Shown one piece after another: positions 7,408-11,875 of a stretch of DNA of 11,875 nucleotides. A program made the position numbers and the translations under genes. Location of the stretch: the NCBI GenBank assembly GCA_020630835.1, contig JAHDIL010000017.1, positions 1 through 11,875 of the forward strand. Direction: 5' to 3'. Each line of letters opens with the position of its first letter. The first letter of the stretch is position 1. This DNA is from Verrucomicrobiota bacterium. Lineage in GTDB: Bacteria > Verrucomicrobiota > Verrucomicrobiia > Verrucomicrobiales > DEV007. Below the pieces are notes generated by a model, which was given only the letters and a program-made list of their open reading frames with translations, was not told where the DNA came from and searched no databases.

Positions 7408-7869
7408 TTAGGCACCCATACTGCCTTCGCCGCTCTCCTCCATTTTTTTCAGGACCATACTCATGTCCTCAACGGCCTCCCAGACGTGAGCGGCAACATA
7501 GATGGGAGCATTCGCATAGACCGCTAGGGCTATGCTATCGCTCGGGCGGGCATCAATTTCGATCCGCTTAAGCTGCGAGACTTCGTTCTGCATTTCGATG
7601 ATCAGCCTGGCGAAATAAACAGTGTCTGAAAAATCGCTAATCACCACGCGCTTTACATCAGCACCTAGCGCATCAAGGACCTCTCCGAATAGATCGTGAG
7701 TCTGCGGCCTTGGTTTAGGCGTGCCTTGGAGAAGCATGTTGATCGCTGCCCCAACGGCATGATCGACATAGATGACAAACACCTTATCGTCGCCGCCCAG
7801 AAATACCGCCGCCCCTGCACTGGTAGCTAGGATATTTCGGACTTCGACAGGAACTACGGAATCACTCAT
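7408..7869 (-). CDS. Bifunctional nuclease domain (BFN/DUF151) protein
   Basis: This 153-residue protein is made almost wholly of one BFN (DUF151) domain. Conserved parts are KPRPQTHDLFGEVLDALGA (52-70), the V-I-S-D-F strand near 76-80, FARLIIE (86-92) and the signature IDARPSDSIALAV (105-117) followed by APIYV (121-125). Related proteins from plants and bacteria have been reported to have DNase/RNase activity, and the domain is also used in regulatory proteins; the role here is unknown. The usual glutamate-alanine of the first helix is replaced by DHAVGAAIN (36-44), a mild departure. No UVR or coiled-coil partner domain is attached. The start ATG 7867-7869 has no Shine-Dalgarno (CACCCCTTTACC precedes it). 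It lies 70 bp downstream of nagZ on the same strand and is probably the last gene of that transcript. Confidence 0.85.
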   Translation of the reverse strand: MSDSVVPVEVRNILATSAGAAVFLGGDDKVFVIYVDHAVGAAINMLLQGTPKPRPQTHDLFGEVLDALGADVKRVVISDFSDTVYFARLIIEMQNEVSQLKRIEIDARPSDSIALAVYANAPIYVAAHVWEAVEDMSMVLKKMEESGEGSMGA

Positions 7870-7939
7870 GGTAAAGGGGTGGCGAATCTACCCGCATCTG
7901 TAACCTAGCACGACGAGGGTATCAGCAAAAGGAGGCGTC

Positions 7940-9049
7940 TTAATATAATTCAACTGGAGAACGCTTCCCATCCTCGACAGAAAGAATACTGGCTCGCTCC
8001 GCGCCCAGAGTGTCAACTCGCAGGTCCCAAACCTGAGCATCGATTTTTTGAAATCTATCAATATCCCACGGATAAGCTGGCTCCAGTTTCTTTTTGGTTT
8101 CAGCGATGCGCCGGAGGGCTTCATCGACGGTTTGCTCGGGTAGTTTCTCCATGACTCTAGCCGCTTCCTCAACCAGCTCAACTCGATGGCAAATCATCGC
8201 TAGATCATTCCCAGCCTCTATGCAGGAAGTTATGGTTTCATCAAAGGTCACCTCATTTAGGACCGCCCCCATGTCCAGATCATCCGTCATCACCAGTCCG
8301 TCATAACCAAGCTCTTGGCGCAGATATGTCCGTATTACATTCTGAGAGAGAGACGCCGGCCAGCGCGGTCGATCAGCATCCCAGCAGGGGTAGTGGCTGT
8401 GGCAGGCCATTAGACTGTCAAGGCGCGGCAGAAGAGCCCGAAAAGGGGCCAGCTCAGTCTCCTCCATTTCGGCGAGACTTTTCGAGATCACCGGCAGCTC
8501 ATGGTGAGGATCAACTTCGGCCGAAGCATAACCGGGAAAATGTTTACCACAGCTCAGGATTCCCTCAGCTCTCATCGCATCGTTGAAAAGCGATGCATTC
8601 TTGATCACTTGATCAGTGGTCTGGCCATAGCAGCGCCCTTTGAGAGAGTTGTCCGCCTCATCATCGAACGACAGATCAAGCACAGGACAAAGATCCAGGT
8701 TGAAGCCAAATTGTCGGAGGATTTGCCCAGTTAGTCTTCCGTGCCGACGGATGAGTTCGCTATCGCCCCTTTTCCTAAGATCCTGAGCATTGGGCGGCTC
8801 GTTCCCGATAAGCCTGAGGCGCGAGACACGGCCGCCTTCCTGATCGATAGTGATAAAGGGTTCGGTATCAGAGATGTCGCGCAAATCATCGATCAATTTC
8901 CGCAACTGTGCAGGGCTTTCAATATTCCGTCCAAAAAGGATGAATCCACCCGGCTGTAAGGTGCGAAACCGAGCGGCCGTCTCGGAATCAAGTTCTTTGC
9001 CCGGGACGCCTGTCAACAAAAGCTGGCCGAGTTGTTTCTTTGTAGCCAT
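7940..9049 (-). CDS. nagZ: Glycoside hydrolase family 3 beta-N-acetylhexosaminidase, NagZ-like
   Basis: This single-domain GH3 enzyme of 369 residues should remove N-acetylglucosamine from muropeptides during peptidoglycan recycling. Seen are GQLLLTGVPG (8-17), GGFILFGRNI (34-43), ITIDQEGGRVSRL (66-78), LDLCPVLDL (118-126), CGKHFPG (167-173), the catalytic Asp-His pair D180/H182 in VDPHHELP, and TDDLDMGAV (255-263) with likely nucleophile D256. The loop between KHFPG and the Asp-His pair reads YASAEVDPH, where NagZ enzymes commonly have HGDT..DSH, so it has diverged although the dyad itself is kept. No signal peptide is seen, so the enzyme is presumably cytoplasmic. The frame is open back to a TTG at 9100 inside the FKBP gene. 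ATG 9049 is chosen because family homology begins there; it has no Shine-Dalgarno and starts 19 bp after the FKBP stop. Confidence 0.86.
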   Translation of the reverse strand: MATKKQLGQLLLTGVPGKELDSETAARFRTLQPGGFILFGRNIESPAQLRKLIDDLRDISDTEPFITIDQEGGRVSRLRLIGNEPPNAQDLRKRGDSELIRRHGRLTGQILRQFGFNLDLCPVLDLSFDDEADNSLKGRCYGQTTDQVIKNASLFNDAMRAEGILSCGKHFPGYASAEVDPHHELPVISKSLAEMEETELAPFRALLPRLDSLMACHSHYPCWDADRPRWPASLSQNVIRTYLRQELGYDGLVMTDDLDMGAVLNEVTFDETITSCIEAGNDLAMICHRVELVEEAARVMEKLPEQTVDEALRRIAETKKKLEPAYPWDIDRFQKIDAQVWDLRVDTLGAERASILSVEDGKRSPVELY

Positions 9050-9068
9050 TGCAATGAGAGTGAAAAAT

Positions 9069-9575
9069 TCAGAAGAGGATTTCGATGAGCTCCACCTCAA
9101 AGATCAAAGTTTGGTTTGGTCCAATGTTTCCCGTGCCACGAGAGCCATACGCCAGCTCAGGTGGTATGATGAACCGATACTTCGACCCCTGTTTCATCAG
9201 CATAAGCCCTTCTCGCCAGCCAGCGATCACCTGATTAAGCCCAAAGGTGCTGGGTTGTCCACGCTGGATACTACTGTCAAACACGGTGCCATCCGGCAGA
9301 GTGCCATGGTAGTGCACTTTCACCCGATGAAAGCTCGATGGACGCGGTCCGTTACCCTCGCGCAGTATCTGGTAGCGAAGCCCTGAATAGGTCGTGACCA
9401 TACCGCTACCGGCCACACTACCTCCAGGCGCTCCCGCAGCTGGAGCATCCGGCATGGGACGAACCGTAGCAGGGATAGCGCCCCCATCGTCTGGCGCAGC
9501 CGTCCTACAGCCTACCAGTAAACTAACACTGAGCATACAAGCTCCCAGGACATACCGCAAAATCGTCTGTCTCAT
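9069..9575 (-). CDS. FKBP-type peptidyl-prolyl cis-trans isomerase, lipoprotein
   Basis: This 168-residue exported folding helper has a lipoprotein signal: R2, hydrophobic core 5-21, lipobox LLVGC with C23. Arg follows the Cys, which would send it to the outer membrane by the usual +2 rule. A Pro/Ala/Gly-rich linker (about 24-60) leads to one complete FKBP domain (61-168). The active-site residues are the canonical ones: Y89, F99-D100 in VFDSS, VIAGW with W120, IPPELAYG with Y143, and IFEVELI near the end. Substrates are probably envelope proteins. The start chosen is ATG 9573-9575, because AGGA sits 8 bases upstream; the in-frame GTG two codons earlier (9579-9581) would leave only 2 bases. 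It is the first gene of a leftward set with nagZ and the BFN gene. Prolyl isomerase activity is well supported by conservation. Confidence 0.9.
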   Translation of the reverse strand: MRQTILRYVLGACMLSVSLLVGCRTAAPDDGGAIPATVRPMPDAPAAGAPGGSVAGSGMVTTYSGLRYQILREGNGPRPSSFHRVKVHYHGTLPDGTVFDSSIQRGQPSTFGLNQVIAGWREGLMLMKQGSKYRFIIPPELAYGSRGTGNIGPNQTLIFEVELIEILF

Positions 9576-9667
9576 CGTCACTATCCTGAGCCACGAACGA
9601 AGAAAAAGCGAAGACTAAATCAAGGGAAAACGCTCTTGCGCAACTGGTGCACCTCCGGTAGAACCTA

Positions 9668-9743
9668 AGAGGCAGCCCGATTTGCCAGAACAGGAAAAAC
9701 CCCCGTAAAACCTGCGATATCTAAGACAAATCGGGCTGCCTCT
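9668..9743. repeat. Perfect 17-base inverted repeat with 42-base spacer
   Basis: The left arm AGAGGCAGCCCGATTTG (9668-9684) is matched exactly by its complement CAAATCGGGCTGCCTCT (9727-9743). The spacer (9685-9726) contains a smaller CAGG/CCTG pair (9691-9694 with 9711-9714). The element sits between divergent genes, about 90 bp from the FKBP start and 103 bp from the yggS start, so it is not an end-of-gene terminator of either. On the plus strand the right arm is followed by ATTTTGGTTT, a broken T-rich run. It could be a REP/REPIN-like or miniature inverted-repeat element, a small structured RNA, or a relic of a terminator. No second copy was noticed in the window. No clear target duplication flanks it, and it lacks the core sites of an integron attC. 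Confidence 0.85.
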
Positions 9744-9814
9744 ATTTTGGTTTCAACCCTATCGATCTGCTCTTACGAGCTTAGCGATACCCATAGAAAA
9801 GCATAGGGCGTGCC

Positions 9815-9833
9815 AGCTTTTCAAAATAAAGCT
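9815..9833 (+). promoter_or_regulatory. Small hairpin just upstream of yggS
   Basis: AGCTTT-tcaaaat-AAAGCT is a 6-bp stem with a 7-base loop, ending 13 bases before the yggS ATG. No Shine-Dalgarno lies between it and the start. It may shape initiation or be chance; A+T-rich promoter DNA often yields such dyads. Confidence 0.25.
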
Positions 9834-9846
9834 ATCCTGCAGAATT

Positions 9847-10542
9847 ATGTCGACCTTTCAGCAAAGGCTCTCTGATGTTGTTGAGAAAATGGAGACGGCG
9901 TGCGAGCGCTCAGCACGTCCGTTTGATTCCGTTAAGCTCGTCACAGTAAGCAAAACGTGGCCGGCTGAGCGATTACAGGAAGCTTATGAAGCCGGAATAC
10001 GAGTCTTCGGGGAGAACAAAGTCCAAGAGATCGAAGAAAAAGCACCGGGTTTGCCTGACGATTGCTGCTGGCACCTCATCGGTCACTTGCAGAAGAACAA
10101 GGCGCGAAAGCTAATCTCATCCGCTGGAAATAGGTTACTCGTCGAAACAATCGACTCGCCAGAGATCGCCTATCGCATTGATCGGATCGCAAGAGAGGAG
10201 CATTGCTCCGTCGAGGGCTTGATCCAAGTCAACATATCCTCAGACTCTGCAAAATACGGCGTGTCTCCTGAAGAGGTGGAAGCACTGCTTCAAGATCTGG
10301 GGAATTTATCCAATCTCTCCATTCGCGGTCTGATGACAATTACGGAAAACTACAGCTCTCAAGATGACACGCGGCGCGACTTTGCCAAAATGCGTAAACT
10401 CTACGACAGTCTCGCTACCTCGGGTCACCGTATGGACGAGCTCTCCATGGGCATGAGCGCTGACTACCCGATCGCCATCGAGGAGGGGGCTACTCTCGTG
10501 CGTGTCGGCTCCGCCCTCTTTGGTCCGCGCGATCGAAAATAA
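9847..10542 (+). CDS. yggS: YggS/PLPBP family pyridoxal phosphate homeostasis protein
   Basis: This 231-residue single-domain TIM-barrel PLP-binding protein is full length for the family. The Schiff-base lysine is K36 in LVTVSKTWPAE. It is followed by the family blocks FGENKVQEI (near 54-62), WHLIGHLQKNKARK (near 77-90), the VETIDS strand, LIQVNISSDSAKYG, IRGLMTI, and the phosphate-binding LSMGMSADYPIAIEEGATLVR near the C-terminus, ending in GSALFGPR. These proteins have no clear catalytic activity and are thought to buffer and deliver PLP; loss disturbs vitamin B6 and amino acid balance in several bacteria. ATG 9847 fits the family start, but no Shine-Dalgarno precedes it (CTGCAGAATT). It is divergent from the FKBP operon across the inverted-repeat region and convergent with the phosphoesterase gene, with 3 bp between stop codons. 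Confidence 0.95.
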   Translation: MSTFQQRLSDVVEKMETACERSARPFDSVKLVTVSKTWPAERLQEAYEAGIRVFGENKVQEIEEKAPGLPDDCCWHLIGHLQKNKARKLISSAGNRLLVETIDSPEIAYRIDRIAREEHCSVEGLIQVNISSDSAKYGVSPEEVEALLQDLGNLSNLSIRGLMTITENYSSQDDTRRDFAKMRKLYDSLATSGHRMDELSMGMSADYPIAIEEGATLVRVGSALFGPRDRK

Positions 10543-10545
10543 ACG

Positions 10546-11151
10546 CTACTCCTTTTTGTAACGTTCACGAAACGCCAACTCTCGCGGCTTCATATAGCTC
10601 ATCAGATCCACAAATGAAATGGGGCGGTAATGGCACGCGTCCACCCCGACATCTTTCACTAATAGGCTAGGTTCGGCTGCGTCCTCATCGCTCAGCCGGT
10701 CATGAACATGGCCATAGAGATGCCAGGCTCCGTGAAAAGCCCCATCCCACGATCTCATCGGGTAATGATTGAGGAACATGCGACGCCCCTGATAGCGAAT
10801 CATCCCTTGGTCCATAACTGGGTCGAAGAGCTCGTCATAACTCTTGAGATCATGATTCCCCCGCACAAGACCCACTTTTTTGCAGCGAATCCTCTCTCGA
10901 TACTGTCTAGCCAACTCAAGTGGCGAAAGACAAAAGTCACCCAAGACCCACAGCGTATCATCTACGCCGACACTGTCGTTAATATTGGCAATAAGTCGCT
11001 GATCGTGCTCCTCGAGATCAGTTGCGCTGGGAACTTTAGCGTTCGCAAAAGACGCCGCTTCTCTTGATTCATACCCACAGAGATGCCAGCGATCGCAGAA
11101 ACGGATGATATTCCGATGCCCCAAGTGGAGGTCTGCTGTGAACCATATCAT
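10546..11151 (-). CDS. Calcineurin-like metallophosphoesterase
   Basis: This compact phosphoesterase of 201 residues from ATG 11149-11151 carries the full set of metal ligands, numbered from that ATG: D7 and H9 in TADLHLGH, D72 in LGDFCLS, N99-H100 in RGNHD, H129 in FLNHYP, and H148/H150 in YGHVH. The layout matches the small bacterial group of predicted phosphoesterases that ends in a VGVDA...RPISF block (here 168-181). The substrate is unknown. No signal peptide or membrane segment is seen. A GTG immediately before the ATG (11152-11154) is an alternative start. No Shine-Dalgarno is present; TATATT on the coding strand ends 5 bases before the ATG and, if used as a -10 box, would give a leaderless transcript. 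It converges with yggS with a 3-bp gap, so the two messages probably overlap. Confidence 0.85.
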   Translation of the reverse strand: MIWFTADLHLGHRNIIRFCDRWHLCGYESREAASFANAKVPSATDLEEHDQRLIANINDSVGVDDTLWVLGDFCLSPLELARQYRERIRCKKVGLVRGNHDLKSYDELFDPVMDQGMIRYQGRRMFLNHYPMRSWDGAFHGAWHLYGHVHDRLSDEDAAEPSLLVKDVGVDACHYRPISFVDLMSYMKPRELAFRERYKKE

Positions 11152-11222
11152 CACGTAATATACCGATACAAAGTCGCGATTGAGTGTTTGGAAGCGAGTC
11201 TGAATTTCATGAGCCCGAAACC

Positions 11223-11247
11223 TTTCTTTCCTTTTTTTTGAAAGAAA
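11223..11247. repeat. A+T-rich inverted repeat TTTCTTTC / GAAAGAAA
   Basis: Two 8-base arms (11223-11230 and 11240-11247) flank a 9-base pyrimidine spacer (C followed by eight T). The plus strand is a near-pure pyrimidine tract followed by a purine tract. It lies between the divergent phosphoesterase and thioredoxin genes, about 50 bases before the thioredoxin ATG. It may be an upstream A+T promoter element or a weak hairpin; low complexity makes chance likely. Confidence 0.4.
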
Positions 11248-11297
11248 ATCACGCTGAGGAGTCTACCTAGAGACAACCTTTACTATCACCAAACTTC

Positions 11298-11672
11298 ATG
11301 AAAAAAATCTCCTCTACTCTTACTCAAATCGCCTGCGGAGCAGCCGCTCTAACTATTGGCATTTTTCTCTTTTCAGCAAACCAGGCATCGCAAGCCCAAG
11401 AATCTAAAACAGAGATTATCAAGTTCGAAGCTTCGTGGTGTGGCCCTTGTCGGATGATGAATCCCATCTTCGCCCAAGTAAAAAGTGAACTCTCCGACCG
11501 CGCATCCTTCCGCTCCGTCGACATCGATAAAGACCCGAAAACAGCCGAGGCTTTCAGAGTTTCCCAACTCCCGACCTTAGTCGCGGTAAAAGATGGCCGA
11601 GTAGTTGGCAAGGCTGTTGGCTTTCAGAACAAATCTAAACTCACCCGTTTCGTCAAAAAGCACTCAAAGTAA
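11298..11672 (+). CDS. Exported thioredoxin-like protein with CGPC active site
   Basis: This 124-residue protein has an N-terminal signal sequence: K2-K3, hydrophobic core about 9-27, and probable signal peptidase I cleavage after SQA at residue 33. One thioredoxin domain follows. The redox site is ASWCGPCRMM (45-54, cysteines 48 and 51), the classic thioredoxin CGPC. Next come VDIDKDP (74-80) and the cis-proline P92 in SQLPTLV, then GFQNKSKLTRFV in the last helix. The mature domain is short, about 91 residues, and lacks the first beta-alpha element of cytosolic thioredoxin. It would act outside the inner membrane on disulfides and would need a membrane electron donor (DsbD/CcdA type), which is not in view. 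C13 in the signal region does not fit a lipobox. ATG 11298 has no Shine-Dalgarno. The gene converges with ssb. Confidence 0.87.
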   Translation: MKKISSTLTQIACGAAALTIGIFLFSANQASQAQESKTEIIKFEASWCGPCRMMNPIFAQVKSELSDRASFRSVDIDKDPKTAEAFRVSQLPTLVAVKDGRVVGKAVGFQNKSKLTRFVKKHSK

Positions 11673-11693
11673 GCCCCCCCAACCTAAGGCTTA
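11670..11693. terminator. Possible weak bidirectional terminator between the thioredoxin gene and ssb
   Basis: TAAGCC (11670-11675, including the thioredoxin stop codon) pairs with GGCTTA (11688-11693) across a 12-base C-rich loop in the 62-bp convergent gap. A second weak hairpin, AGAT-ctaa-ATCT (11694-11705), follows. Neither strand has a good T run after the stem, so intrinsic termination is doubtful. Confidence 0.22.
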
Positions 11694-11734
11694 AGATCTA
11701 AATCTGAGTCATACGGCAAGAGCCGACCGACAAT

Positions 11735-11875
11735 CTAAAACGGGATGTCATCCTCCTCATCTCCGATCGGTCCCTCTTGCTGGGTAGATGATGGCGTGGA
11801 AACCGGAGCAGACTGCTGGCCTGTCGCAGGTGGACCCTCATAGGAGGTCCCTCCTGCAGTCGCATCTGGTCGCTG
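11735..11875 (-). CDS. ssb: Single-stranded DNA-binding protein, C-terminal tail (cut by window edge)
   Basis: The last 46 codons of a leftward gene are visible, open to the right edge and ending in TAG at 11735-11737. The visible part is a low-complexity linker rich in Gln, Pro, Gly, Ser and Thr. It ends in an acidic tip GDEEDDIPF, the conserved C-terminal peptide by which bacterial SSB recruits replication and repair partners such as exonuclease I, PriA, RecO and Pol III chi. The N-terminal OB fold that binds DNA lies outside the window. The tail sequence alone makes the identity very likely. No terminator of quality follows; the gene converges with the thioredoxin gene. Confidence 0.9.
   Translation of the reverse strand, partial: QRPDATAGGTSYEGPPATGQQSAPVSTPSSTQQEGPIGDEEDDIPF

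Noticed and set aside
9050..9100. Longer nagZ reading frame starting at TTG 9100 within the FKBP gene
   Set aside because: The extra 17 residues are Ser-rich and unlike the family; homology begins at ATG 9049.
8850..9386. Rightward open frame of 178 codons across the nagZ start and FKBP gene
   Set aside because: It lies opposite two genes with clear catalytic motifs on the minus strand, has no recognisable domain and is a shadow frame.
9660..9750. Integron attC site or rho-independent terminator as the explanation of the 17-base inverted repeat
   Set aside because: The RYYYAAC/GTTRRRY core sites and bulged bases of attC are missing. Both neighbouring genes are transcribed away from it, and the spacer is long for an intrinsic terminator.
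11325..11340. Lipobox at C13 of the thioredoxin-like protein
   Set aside because: TQIAC has Gln at -3 and Ile at -2, and the Cys sits early in the hydrophobic core rather than after it. Signal peptidase I cleavage after SQA fits better.
1..11875. CRISPR arrays, transposases, tRNA genes and phage genes
   Set aside because: No spaced direct repeats, transposase motifs, cloverleaf-like sequence or phage structural genes were seen on either strand.

Overview
The window reads as ordinary bacterial chromosome of about 50% G+C, densely packed with genes on both strands. There are no tRNA or rRNA genes, no insertion sequences and no CRISPR arrays. The best guess for the host is a pigmented Gram-negative bacterium of the PVC group, most likely Verrucomicrobiota. 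The clues are a squalene-type (C30) carotenoid gene set, a DUF4126 membrane protein, a bifunctional-nuclease-domain protein, a lipoprotein FKBP isomerase, and many start codons without a Shine-Dalgarno sequence. Rubritalea of this phylum is known to make glycosyl esters of diapolycopenedioic acid, which fits the gene content. The phylum call is an inference.

Region 1 (1-4914) is a C30 carotenoid locus. A leftward set holds CrtN-like diapophytoene desaturase, CrtP-like terminal oxygenase (joined to crtN by a 4-base ATGA overlap) and the N-terminal part of a CrtQ-like family 2 glycosyltransferase cut by the window edge. Divergent from it, across 213 bp, is a class 3 aldehyde dehydrogenase of the CrtNc/AldH type. 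Together they would desaturate a C30 backbone (CrtN), oxidise an end methyl to the aldehyde (CrtP), oxidise that to the acid (CrtNc) and glycosylate the acid (CrtQ). The enzymes that make the C30 backbone, and any acyltransferase, are not in view.

Region 2 (5039-7388, rightward) holds a polytopic GT39/ArnT-type glycosyltransferase with a probable TTG start and a DUF4126 membrane protein.

Region 3 (7408-9575, leftward) is a likely operon: FKBP-type prolyl isomerase lipoprotein, NagZ-type beta-N-acetylhexosaminidase, and bifunctional nuclease domain protein. The 271-bp gap upstream of it carries the most striking non-coding structure in the window: two perfect 17-base inverted arms 42 bases apart (9668-9743), between divergent genes and so not explained as a terminator of either.

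Region 4 (9847-11875) holds housekeeping genes: YggS-type PLP homeostasis protein, a calcineurin-like phosphoesterase convergent with it (3-bp gap), an exported thioredoxin with a CGPC site, and the C-terminal end of single-stranded DNA-binding protein with its DDIPF tail.

I found no clear sign of an undescribed defence or mobile system. The points most worth a second look are the 17-base inverted repeat, the aldehyde dehydrogenase that lacks the usual cofactor-binding Lys-Pro, the altered catalytic loop of NagZ, and the dyad-rich divergent control region of the carotenoid genes.
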